Source of the DNA: Curtobacterium sp. MMLR14_010
Lineage (GTDB): Bacteria; Actinomycetota; Actinomycetes; Actinomycetales; Microbacteriaceae
Direction: 5' to 3'
Assembly (NCBI RefSeq): GCF_001865015.1
Contig: NZ_MJGV01000046.1
Span: forward strand, 407,426 to 471,425
Length of the DNA: 64,000 bases
Under the pieces are notes generated by a model, which did no database searches, was not told where the DNA came from, and worked only from the letters and a program-made list of their open reading frames with translations. Both the position numbers and the translations under genes were made by a program. Below, in pieces: positions 20,207-27,619 of this stretch; positions within the stretch are counted from its first letter, which is position 1; every line of letters begins with the position of its first letter.

Positions 20207-20971
20207 TCACTGGTCTTCGGCGGGTGCGGCCGCGTTCACCTGCGCGAGCCCGTTCAGGGTGCGCGGGTAGCCGATCTGCGGCAGGAGGACGGTGAGCACG
20301 TCGAGGAGCTGCGCACGGGTGTTGCCGACGTTGCGGTTCGCGGCGACGTGTCCCTTGACCTGTGTGTCGGCACCGCCGAGCGCGACGAGGAGCGCGAACG
20401 TGATCAGTTCCCGCTGCTGCAGGTCGAAGCCGGTGCGCCTGTAGTGGTCGCCGAAGCAGTTGGCGGACAGGAACCGCTGGAACCGGAGTGCGTCCGCTGG
20501 AGCGTTTTCGTACATGCCGTCGACGGTCTCCGTGCCGACGATCTCGCGCTGCACCGCGATCCCGAGGTGCATGCGGTCCTCCGGCGTCGTGGTCGACTGC
20601 CCGGGGAGGGGCAGCGTGACACCACGTGCCGTGAGCACCTCGTTGGTGATCGTGGTGAAGTCGACGACGCGGGCGACCCCGACGTACGCGACGGCCTGGT
20701 ACGTCAGCTCCTTCACCTGGACCGGAGTGACGCCGTTGTCGAGCGCGGCTCCGAGCAGGCTGCGGAACGGGGCGTGCGCACCGACGGCGATCGTCGCTGC
20801 GAGCTGGTAGGTGAGGCGGTCGGCACGGCTCAGCGAACTGTTCGCGAGCACGTCGCCGTACGCGAAGTCGGCGTGGTACGCCCAGAACTCCGGGTCGGTC
20901 TCGCCGAGCGAGGTGGTCGTGTCCGGGAACAGCGTCGCGAGTTCCTGCTGTGCGTCGTCATGGGTGGTCAT
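20207..20971 (-). CDS. Carboxymuconolactone-decarboxylase-family protein (two domains)
   Basis: The 254-residue protein has two CMD/AhpD-like helical domains, around residues 30-120 (RLTYQLAATIAVGAHAPFRS) and 150-245 (QQRELITFALLVALGGADTQ). There is no CxxC pair, so it is not a peroxidase of the AhpD type. Proteins of this kind act on lactone or hydroperoxide substrates. It is the first gene of a likely operon reading CMD, cupin, DUF2255, HTH regulator, aldo/keto reductase. A six-unit motif array stands upstream. Confidence 0.85.
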   Translation of the reverse strand: MTTHDDAQQELATLFPDTTTSLGETDPEFWAYHADFAYGDVLANSSLSRADRLTYQLAATIAVGAHAPFRSLLGAALDNGVTPVQVKELTYQAVAYVGVARVVDFTTITNEVLTARGVTLPLPGQSTTTPEDRMHLGIAVQREIVGTETVDGMYENAPADALRFQRFLSANCFGDHYRRTGFDLQQRELITFALLVALGGADTQVKGHVAANRNVGNTRAQLLDVLTVLLPQIGYPRTLNGLAQVNAAAPAEDQ

Positions 20972-21025
20972 CGGGAGCTCCTGTCGTCCTGGGGGTGCAA
21001 CCGGCGCTCCGGCTGCACCCGTTCG

Positions 21026-21031
21026 ACGCTA
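21026..21031 (-). promoter_or_regulatory. -10 hexamer of the CMD gene
   Basis: TAGCGT on the minus strand (21031-21026) lies about 55 bases before the ATG at 20971. The preceding bases CAGCGC..CCCGCTCC match those of the cupin promoter. Confidence 0.5.
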
Positions 21032-21052
21032 GGAGCGGGTGCGCTGACCTGG

Positions 21053-21140
21053 GACGCCCTGTCAGGGGACGCCCTGTCAGGGAACGCCCTGTCAGGGCAC
21101 GCCGTGTCAGGGCACGCCTGTCAGGGCACGCCTGTCAGGG
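21053..21140. repeat. Six-unit tandem operator-like array (CCCTGTCAGGG type)
   Basis: Units begin at 21053, 21068, 21083, 21098, 21113 and 21127. The first four are 15 bases long and the last two 14. Each is a variant of NACGCCCTGTCAGGG, and the first three contain the near-perfect dyad CCCTGTCAGGG. The array lies just upstream of the CMD promoter and its last unit overlaps the stop codon of the HTH regulator at 21135. A single variant is found before the cupin gene. Array and promoter positions suit an activator or multimeric repressor site. Confidence 0.85.
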
Positions 21141-21971
21141 CACGAGGGCGGCGAGGCGCCGGAGCCGGATCGCGGACTCGGAGTCGGGTGCCACCGTCCA
21201 GAGCACGATCTGCTGGTCCGGGTCCATCGCTGAGGCGAGGATCTCCCAGTCCAGGGTCAACTCGCCGACCACCGGATGGTGCAGGGTCTTGCTGCCGGTC
21301 CCCCGGCCAGCGACCTCGTGCGCCGTCCAGATGGCGGCGAACTCGGGGAACTGCGCCGAGAGCTCGTCGACGATGCGGGTCAGTTCGGGGTCGTCCGGGT
21401 ACCGGGCGCTGTCCCGACGGAGTTGCGCGATCGCGAGTTCCACGACGCCCGGCCAGTCCGCGTAGAGACTGCGCATCGCAGGGTCCGCGAACAGGAGCCG
21501 GATGAACGTCCGGTCGTGTTCCGGGACGGCGGCGAAGTCGGTGATGAGCGCCGCTCCGAGCCGGTTCCAGCCGATGACGTCGGTGCGTCGTCCGAGGACG
21601 AACGCCGGCGTCGTCGCGAGGTCGTCGAGCGCGCGCTGCAGCGGGGCCTGGACGACCTGTCGTCGGGGCCGGGGCGGCTCGAGCTCGGGCTTCCCGGCGA
21701 GTTCGAAGAGGTAGGCGCGGTCCTCGTCGGTGAACCGCAACACGCGAGCCAGGTCGGCGAGCACCGGCGCGGACGCGGCCATCCTCCCCTGCTCGATGCG
21801 GGTGTAGTACTCCACGCTGATCGCCGCTGCGTCCGCGACCTCCCCGCGGCGCAGCCCCGACACGCGTCGTGCGCTCCCCGCTGTCGGCACCCCGAACGAC
21901 CCGGGGTCGAGTTCCGCACGACGGGCGCGGAGGAAGTCGCCCAGTTCACGAGCTCGCACGTCCATGGCCAT
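21135..21971 (-). CDS. Xre-type regulator with MmyB-like ligand domain
   Basis: The 278-residue protein begins VRARELGDFLRARRAELDPG and has the HTH region [28 protein letters not shown] (residues 34-61). The C-terminal domain shows FVLGRRTDVIGWNRLGAALI and a conserved HHPVVGELTLDWEIL ending. It is divergent from the quinone oxidoreductase at 22076, with a perfect 18-bp dyad in the gap. Its stop codon is embedded in the motif array, so it may also control the CMD/cupin operon. The start may be 21971 or the second ATG at 21965. Confidence 0.85.
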   Translation of the reverse strand: MAMDVRARELGDFLRARRAELDPGSFGVPTAGSARRVSGLRRGEVADAAAISVEYYTRIEQGRMAASAPVLADLARVLRFTDEDRAYLFELAGKPELEPPRPRRQVVQAPLQRALDDLATTPAFVLGRRTDVIGWNRLGAALITDFAAVPEHDRTFIRLLFADPAMRSLYADWPGVVELAIAQLRRDSARYPDDPELTRIVDELSAQFPEFAAIWTAHEVAGRGTGSKTLHHPVVGELTLDWEILASAMDPDQQIVLWTVAPDSESAIRLRRLAALVP

Positions 21972-21995
21972 CTGGTGATCCTGCCATCCGGAAGG

Positions 21996-22013
21996 GGGCA
22001 GAGAACTCTGCCC
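21996..22013. promoter_or_regulatory. Perfect 18-bp dyad between HTH regulator and quinone reductase
   Basis: GGGCAGAG-AA-CTCTGCCC has eight-base perfect arms with a two-base spacer. It lies in the 104-base divergent gap and is the best operator candidate for the regulator at 21135. Confidence 0.6.
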
Positions 22014-22075
22014 TGCACGACCGAGACGCGCGCTGTCAGCATCGTCACAATCACCCTGCGTCGTGAGGAGACACC

Positions 22076-23023
22076 ATGAAGGTCATCGGTCTGACCGAGT
22101 TCGGAGCGGCTTCCGTGCTGCGCCCCCTGGACGTGCCGGAGCGGCACGCCGGCCCCGGAGAGGTCCGCGTCCGCGTCCGTGCCGCCGCCGTGAACCCGGT
22201 GGACGCCATCATCCGCGCGGGAGGCTTCGCCGGGAACGACCGCGCGGTCGCCGAGCCGGTCGTCCCCGGGACGGACGTCGCCGGCACCATCGACGAGATC
22301 GGCACCGACCAGCCTGACGGGTTCGACCTCGTCGTCGGCGACGCCGTCTCCGGGTTCGTCGTCCCCGACGGCAGCCACGGGGGCTACTCCGAGCAGATCG
22401 TGCTCCCCGCGCTGTCCGTCACGCGGATGCCGTCGAACGGTGGGTACGCCGAGGGCACGGCGTTCCTCTCGAACGCGCTCACGGCGGAGATCACCCTGGA
22501 GCACCTCGCCCTCGACCCCGGTCAGACCCTCGCCGTCACCGGGGCGACCGGCGCCGTCGGCGGGTACCTCGTCGAGCTCGCCGCACAGCGGGGCATCACC
22601 GTCATCGCTGATGCCCGGGCTGCGGAGTCCGACCGTGTCCGCGCACTCGGTGCCTCGGTCGTCCTGGACCGCGACGACGACTTCGTGGCGGGTGTCCTCG
22701 CTGCGACGAACGGTGTCGGCGCCGACGCGCTCGCCGACCCGGCGATCCTGACCGACCGGGTCATCGGCGCCGTCCGCGACGGTGGGCAGGTGGCCTTCTA
22801 CCTCCCCACCGACGTCGACCCGGGGCGCGGCATCCGTGTCTTCGGGTCGTACGTCATGCGCTCCAACCTCCGGCACGACGCCATCGAACGACTGGCCCGG
22901 GCGGTGGAGCGCGGCGAGCTCACCGCGACCGTGGCGGGCACGCTCCCCGCCGACGAGGCGTCGACCGCCCACGAACGTCTCGCGCACGGCGGCTTCCGCG
23001 GCCGCCTCGTCCTCGAGTTCTGA
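22076..23023 (+). CDS. NADPH:quinone oxidoreductase-like MDR protein
   Basis: The 315-residue protein has the QOR layout: MKVIGLTEFGAASVL start, AAAVNPVDAIIRAGGF, and the nucleotide motif LAVTGATGAVGGYLVELAAQ near residue 155. There are no zinc ligands. Such enzymes reduce quinones or alkenals with NADPH. GTGAGGAG lies about six bases before the ATG. Divergent regulator at 21135. Confidence 0.9.
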   Translation: MKVIGLTEFGAASVLRPLDVPERHAGPGEVRVRVRAAAVNPVDAIIRAGGFAGNDRAVAEPVVPGTDVAGTIDEIGTDQPDGFDLVVGDAVSGFVVPDGSHGGYSEQIVLPALSVTRMPSNGGYAEGTAFLSNALTAEITLEHLALDPGQTLAVTGATGAVGGYLVELAAQRGITVIADARAAESDRVRALGASVVLDRDDDFVAGVLAATNGVGADALADPAILTDRVIGAVRDGGQVAFYLPTDVDPGRGIRVFGSYVMRSNLRHDAIERLARAVERGELTATVAGTLPADEASTAHERLAHGGFRGRLVLEF

Positions 23024-23141
23024 CGTCGGCGGACAGTTCATCCAGCTGGTCGGCAGCTGGACCCGCGTCCGCTGAACGGGCGATCCGTCGAGGCGCGCGT
23101 CGCCGCCACGGCGGCAGTGACCATCGTCAACGCCACCCTGT

Positions 23142-23189
23142 GACGGACTGGAGGCTCGGGACCAGCTGGCACCGCGCCTCCAGTCCGTC
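23142..23189. repeat. Palindromic repeat family 1, copy 3
   Basis: GACGGACTGGAGGC (23142-23155) and GCCTCCAGTCCGTC (23176-23189) are perfect 14-base arms around an inner CCAGCTGG dyad. It follows the quinone reductase gene and directly abuts the truncated hydrolase at 23213. Confidence 0.8.
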
Positions 23190-23212
23190 ACCGGCCCCGG
23201 TCCGTCGCGTCG

Positions 23213-23743
23213 ATGGCGGCCGACCTCGTGGACACGCTGCCGTCCGGACTCGACGCGATCGTCGGGCACTCCCTCGGCGGCCGGGTCATCGCCGACGCCG
23301 TGGCGCAGCTCCGACCTCGACGTGCGGTCTACCTCGACCCCGGCTTCGGCCTCACCCTGCCGAGGTCGGGTGTCGTCGCCGCGCTGTTCTGGCGCCTCCC
23401 GGGCCTGGGGCGCGTCCTGGCCTGGGCGTACGACCGGGCCGACCAGGCCACGGGTGCCGCGAACGTCGCGCTCGTCGAGGCCGCGCACCGCACCTGGGAC
23501 CGCTCGATGGTGGCGGACCTGCTGCACGACGTCGCCGTGCACCCGGTGGCGCCAGCACCGCCGGTCGTCCCCTCGACACTGGTGCTGTCCGACGACGGCC
23601 GGCTCGTGGTGCCGACCCGGGATCTCCGCCGGTTCGCCGAGCTGGGCTGGGACCTGCTCCGGATGCGCGGCATCCGCCACGACGTGTTGCTGCTCGACGG
23701 ACAGCGGACGGCGCGGGCGATCCGCGAGGTCGTGGGCACCTGA
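23213..23743 (+). pseudogene. Alpha/beta hydrolase fragment lacking its N-terminus
   Basis: The 176-residue open frame begins MAADLVDTLPSGLDAIVGHSLGG, so the nucleophile elbow GHSLGG stands only about 17 residues from the start. Full-length hydrolases have 70 to 100 residues before it, with the oxyanion HG motif, and these are absent here. In-frame sequence upstream runs into a stop at 23141 inside the palindromic repeat. The rest, with SDDGRLVVPTRDL and RHDVLLLDG, looks like a normal C-terminal half. A remnant is likelier than a functional enzyme. Confidence 0.6.
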
Positions 23744-23799
23744 AGGAAGCGTCCCCGCGGCTGCCGGTCCGTCCGTCCGTCCGTCGGACAGCTGGACGT

Positions 23800-25080
23800 C
23801 TAACGAGCGGGACCTGCCGACGCGCGTCGCGGTGCTGGGCCAGCCGACGCCTGCTCGTAGCGGGGAAGCGTCCAGGCACCGCCTCGGTCCGTCGTGGCTC
23901 GTGCCGCGATCCGTTCGGGGATGCGGAGCGCGCAGGCGACGGCGAACGCCGCCTGGAGGGCAGCGACGGCGATCCTCGGTCGCGGGAACCCGAAGGCGAG
24001 CAGGCGGGGCTTCACGGCGGCCTGGATCTCGTCGACGAAGGGGCGGAGCGTCGAGTCGTACCGGGCGAGGGCGCCGACCAGGTCGTCCGGTGTGGCGTTG
24101 ACCTCACCGGCGAGGACGTACGCCCCCACCAGGCCGCCGGAGATGCCCATGCCGCTGTAGGGCGACGCGCAGTGCGCCGCGTCTCCGAGCAGGACGACGC
24201 GACCCGTCGACCAGGTGTCGGTGCGGACCTGCAGGACCTCCTGCGAGTAGAAGAACGGTGCTTCCGCCATGCCGTCGACGAACCGCTGCGTCTGCCAGCC
24301 GGCACCCCGGAACCGGTCAGCCCAGAACCGCTGCTGGTCCTCGACCGGAGCGCGGTGGACGGCGGAGGCCTCGGCCGACGAGTCGCGGAGGATGAAGTAC
24401 GCCTGCGTCTCGGTCGCGTTGTGGCTGCGGCGCATGATCTGCCGACCACCGGGAGCCGCGTAGGTCTCGCGCATGTCGCTGTCGGAAGCGACTCGCGGCA
24501 CGAACCAGTAGGCCATGTGCAGTCCGGTCCGCCAGGACACCTCCGCTCCCTCGGGGAGGACGTCGCGACGGATCCGGGATCCCTGGCCGTCAGCACCGAC
24601 GAGCAGGTCGAACGTCTCGTCCGAGCCGTCGGAGAAGTGCGCGACGACCTCGTCCTGCGTCTGGTCGAAGCCCTCGACGGTGAGCCCGAAGCGGTAGTCG
24701 ACGTCGTCCTTCGTGGCGTCGTGGAGGATGCGGACGAGGTCGCCGCGCATGATCTCGAACTCCGAGGTGAGCGTCTGCTTCCCCTGACCGGAGGTGTTCG
24801 CCATGATCGCTCCGAGTCGTCGGCCCGACCCGTTCACGAACGCGACACCCGGCTCGGCCACGAGGTGCGCCCGGACCTCGTCCAACAGGCCCATCGCTGC
24901 GATCGCCTCGATGCCCTGCCCGCGCAGGTCGACCTGGGCCCCGGTTGCCCGGAGCGCGGGGTACCGCTCCGCCACCGCGACGTGGTGACCGGCTCGCGCG
25001 AGCCAGAACGCCAGCGCTGGACCGGCGACTCCCCCGCCTGCGATGAGCACCTTCAACGACTTCGTGTCCTCTGCGACCAT
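23800..25080 (-). CDS. FAD-dependent monooxygenase, possible tetracycline-type substrate
   Basis: The 426-residue class A flavoprotein begins KVLIAGGGVAGPALAFWLAR (FAD motif, residues 10-29), then ERYPALRATGAQVDLRG. EIMRGDLVRILHDAT and the second FAD motif GDAAHCASPYSGMGISGGLV (near residue 300) follow. TetX-type tetracycline-inactivating enzymes belong to the same superfamily and share this GDAAH-x-GxG region. It is divergent from a TetR protein that closely resembles the Tn10 tetracycline repressor, across tetO-like operators. A substrate with a tetracycline-like scaffold is therefore plausible but unproven. Confidence 0.8.
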   Translation of the reverse strand: MVAEDTKSLKVLIAGGGVAGPALAFWLARAGHHVAVAERYPALRATGAQVDLRGQGIEAIAAMGLLDEVRAHLVAEPGVAFVNGSGRRLGAIMANTSGQGKQTLTSEFEIMRGDLVRILHDATKDDVDYRFGLTVEGFDQTQDEVVAHFSDGSDETFDLLVGADGQGSRIRRDVLPEGAEVSWRTGLHMAYWFVPRVASDSDMRETYAAPGGRQIMRRSHNATETQAYFILRDSSAEASAVHRAPVEDQQRFWADRFRGAGWQTQRFVDGMAEAPFFYSQEVLQVRTDTWSTGRVVLLGDAAHCASPYSGMGISGGLVGAYVLAGEVNATPDDLVGALARYDSTLRPFVDEIQAAVKPRLLAFGFPRPRIAVAALQAAFAVACALRIPERIAARATTDRGGAWTLPRYEQASAGPAPRRASAGPAR

Positions 25081-25099
25081 GGTGCGCCTCCTGCTTTCC

Positions 25100-25138
25100 C
25101 TATCAGTGATAGTGGGAGTGTGCGCCTATCAGCGATAG
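25100..25138. promoter_or_regulatory. Two tetO-type operators
   Basis: CTATCAGTGATAG (25100-25112) equals the 13-base core of the Tn10 tetO2 operator. CTATCAGCGATAG (25126-25138) differs by one base. Their centres are 26 bases apart. They lie between the FAD monooxygenase and TetR genes, and the second overlaps the likely -10 of the TetR gene. Confidence 0.85.
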
Positions 25139-25148
25139 TCTGTCAACC

Positions 25149-25748
25149 ATGGCGAAGATCGAGTGGGCTGCGGCGGTCCGGGAAGCGTTGGCGTTGCTCG
25201 ACGAAGTGGGGCTCGACGGGGTCAGCACGCGCGCGGTGGCGCGGCGGCTCGGGGTGGAGCAGCCGTCGCTGTACTGGCACTTCAAGAACAAGCAGGAACT
25301 CTTGGCGGCGATGGCCGCGGCAGCGCTCGAGCGACACGATGAGCTCCCCGTGCCGCAGGCGGGTGATGACTGGAAGGCGTGGTTCCTGGAGAACTACCGG
25401 AGCTTCCGCAGCACCCTCCTGGCACATCGCGACGGGGCGCGCCTCCATGCTGGTTCCGTCCCGGACGGCGCCTCCAGGGAACGGCTCCTGCAGAAGTTCG
25501 CGTTCCTCGTCGATGCCGGTGTGGCCCAGCAGGACGCGATCGCGGGGATGCTCGCCGCGAGCCGGTTCACCGTCGGCAGCGCCCTCGAGCAACAGGCCGA
25601 CCCGGACCCGGACCCAGACCCGGACGAGGCAGCAGTGGCCGGGCAGCCCGTCGCCCCGACGCACGAGCACGCCTTCGAGGCGGGCCTCCTGATGCTGCTG
25701 ACCGGTCTCGAGGGCGTCGGCACTGCCGCCGCAGCCCGGCAGCACTGA
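25149..25748 (+). CDS. Tetracycline-repressor-like TetR protein (TetR_C_1 type)
   Basis: The 199-residue protein aligns along its length with the Tn10 TetR class. Residues 35-48 are GVEQPSLYWHFKNK, where the Tn10 repressor has GVEQPTLYWHVKNK, so the DNA-reading helix is almost the same. Of the Tn10 tetracycline contacts, N82, F86 and H100 stand at the same positions (ENYRSFR, HRDGARLH). T103 is replaced by Ser and P105 is kept, while H64 is Asp with a His just before. An unusual PDPDPDPDE insert lies near residue 151, in the flexible loop region of this family. It should repress the divergent monooxygenase and itself. Confidence 0.9.
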   Translation: MAKIEWAAAVREALALLDEVGLDGVSTRAVARRLGVEQPSLYWHFKNKQELLAAMAAAALERHDELPVPQAGDDWKAWFLENYRSFRSTLLAHRDGARLHAGSVPDGASRERLLQKFAFLVDAGVAQQDAIAGMLAASRFTVGSALEQQADPDPDPDPDEAAVAGQPVAPTHEHAFEAGLLMLLTGLEGVGTAAAARQH

Positions 25749-25826
25749 CGGGCGGCGAACCCTGGCGCAGCACGATCGGGCGTGGCAGCATGACGACACG
25801 CACACCGGTTCGAGAGGGGCTCACTC

Positions 25827-26222
25827 ATGACCGAGACACGGCAGCCGTACCGGGCAGACCCGACAGCGACGACGCGCACGCTCCAGCAGGGCAGCCCTGG
25901 TGGCAGTCCGAGGACCTACATCGCCCCCGAGCAGGCAGGTCCTGACCACGGCGAGCCACTGGTGCCGCTGAGCACCGCGTCGCGGGTGTTCCGCGTGGTC
26001 GTGGCGCTCGCGCTCGGGGTGCTCGGGATCCTGGCCGTGATCAGGATCGTCGCCCTGAGCATCACGCTCGCAGCACTCTGGAACGCCACCACGGGGACAC
26101 CCGACGCCGGCTCGACGACCACGGCGCTCGTCGGCAACGTCGTCCTCGCGGTCGTGTTCCTGACCTACCCCGCGATCGCCGTCCGGCGTCTCGTCCGAGC
26201 CCGTCGCCGACGTCGCTCGTGA
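25827..26222 (+). CDS. Small two-pass membrane protein
   Basis: The 131-residue protein has a hydrophilic proline/glutamine-rich N-terminus of about 45 residues. Hydrophobic segments follow at roughly 52-80 and 98-120, then a strongly basic tail RRLVRARRRRRS. It was not recognised. The start is preceded by GAGAGGGG. It lies alone between the TetR gene and an MFS gene on the same strand. Confidence 0.65.
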   Translation: MTETRQPYRADPTATTRTLQQGSPGGSPRTYIAPEQAGPDHGEPLVPLSTASRVFRVVVALALGVLGILAVIRIVALSITLAALWNATTGTPDAGSTTTALVGNVVLAVVFLTYPAIAVRRLVRARRRRRS

Positions 26223-26300
26223 CCCCGTCCGCGCGCGTGCGCTGACGCCGGCGTCGCGCGGTTCCTTGCTCGTGGGGCTGCGGTCTGCCAGCGTTGCCAC

Positions 26301-27548
26301 ATGGACGACGACGTGACCACGCTGCGTCGCGTGCCCGGGTTCCGCTCGTACTGGTCGGCGGCGACCGTCTCGTCGTTCGGATCAGCGGTGAGCGCGGTGG
26401 CCGTCCCGGTCCTCGTGGTGACGGTGCTGCACGCCACGCCGTTCGAGGTGGGACTGGTGAACGCTGCGCAGTTCCTCCCGTACGCCGTGTTCGGTCTGCT
26501 CGTCGGCGCGTACGTCGACCGCTTCCGCCGGAAGCCCCTGCTGATCTGGGCGAGCGTCGGTCGCGGCGTGTGCCTCGGCGCGATCCCGGTCCTCTGGCTG
26601 ATGGGGCTCCTGGACCTCTGGGTGACGGCGGCGGCGTTGTTCGTGTTCGGCGTCCTCTCCGTCGTGGGCTTCGCCGCGACGCAGTCACTCCTGCCCCGGA
26701 TCGTGCCCCGTCCGCTCCTCCTGGCGGCGAACGCGCGGGTGGACCAGAGCGACGCGGCGGCGCAGACGGTGGGCCCGGCGCTCGGAGGCGTCCTGGTCAG
26801 CATCGTGACGGCGCCGGTCGCGATCGCCCTCGACGCGCTGAGCTACTTCGTCGACGCCGTCCTCATCGCCCGGGTCCGTGTCGTCGAGCAGCAGCCGGCA
26901 CGCCGCGCCGAGGGACGACTGCGGAGCGACATCGCCGACGGCCTGCGGTGGACCTACGGCCACCCGACGCTCGCTCCGCTGGCGCTCTCCACACACCTCT
27001 GGTTCCTCGCCAACGCCGCCGCGCTCACGGTCTTCGCGACCCTCGCGCTCCGGACGCTCGCGCTCCCAGCGGCGGTGTACGGGACCGTCCTCGCCGTCAG
27101 CGGCATCGCGATGCTCGTCGGTGCGACTGCGGCGCCGCGACTCGGTACCCGCTTCGGAGCAGGCCGGACGATCATCGCCGCTCGAGCCGCGTACCCGATC
27201 GCGTGGGCGGCCATCGCGATCGCGACCCTCGACGTCGGGGTCGCACCGCCGCCGACGACCGTCGTGGTCCTGTTCGTCGCGTTCGCCGTGCACGGCGCTG
27301 CCGCAGGGTGTGAGAACGCGAACGAGATGAGCCTCCGCCAGACCGTCACTCCCGACGCGCTGCTCGGTCGGATGAACGCCACGATGCGCAGCGCGAACCG
27401 GACGCTCGCCGCTGCGGGAGCCGTGGGTGGTGGCGCGCTCATGACGGTCGCCGGCGCTGGTCCCGCGCTGCTCGTGGTGACCCTCGTGTTCGTCGGCGCC
27501 GTCGTGGTCGCGGCGTGCTCCCCGCTGCGGGTGAGCGCCGTGCGGTAG
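26301..27548 (+). CDS. MFS exporter (enterobactin-exporter/MFS_3 type)
   Basis: The 415-residue protein has about 12 membrane segments. It begins LRRVPGFRSYWSAATVSSFG, with the loop motif GAYVDRFRRKPLLIW between TM2 and TM3, and DQSDAAAQTVGPALGG in TM5. These features are typical of the EntS/MFS_3 group of drug or siderophore exporters. Its substrate is unknown. A hairpin between its stop and flgE acts on this convergent pair. Confidence 0.85.
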   Translation: MDDDVTTLRRVPGFRSYWSAATVSSFGSAVSAVAVPVLVVTVLHATPFEVGLVNAAQFLPYAVFGLLVGAYVDRFRRKPLLIWASVGRGVCLGAIPVLWLMGLLDLWVTAAALFVFGVLSVVGFAATQSLLPRIVPRPLLLAANARVDQSDAAAQTVGPALGGVLVSIVTAPVAIALDALSYFVDAVLIARVRVVEQQPARRAEGRLRSDIADGLRWTYGHPTLAPLALSTHLWFLANAAALTVFATLALRTLALPAAVYGTVLAVSGIAMLVGATAAPRLGTRFGAGRTIIAARAAYPIAWAAIAIATLDVGVAPPPTTVVVLFVAFAVHGAAAGCENANEMSLRQTVTPDALLGRMNATMRSANRTLAAAGAVGGGALMTVAGAGPALLVVTLVFVGAVVVAACSPLRVSAVR

Positions 27549-27575
27549 CCGACGGGCAGCGACACGACAGGACAG

Positions 27576-27607
27576 TCCCCTGCCTCCGGAGACCTGGAAG
27601 CAGGGGA
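27576..27607. terminator. Hairpin between convergent MFS and flgE genes
   Basis: TCCCCTGC (27576-27583) and GCAGGGGA (27600-27607) are perfect arms around a 16-base loop, which itself contains CTCCGGAG. It lies between two converging stop codons. No T tract is present, as is common for actinobacterial terminators. Confidence 0.6.
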
Positions 27608-27619
27608 ATGCACGCACGA

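Noticed and set aside
21053..21140. The 15-bp array as a CRISPR or coding tandem repeat
   Set aside because: Units abut without spacers and change from 15 to 14 bases, so neither a spacer array nor a constant reading frame fits.
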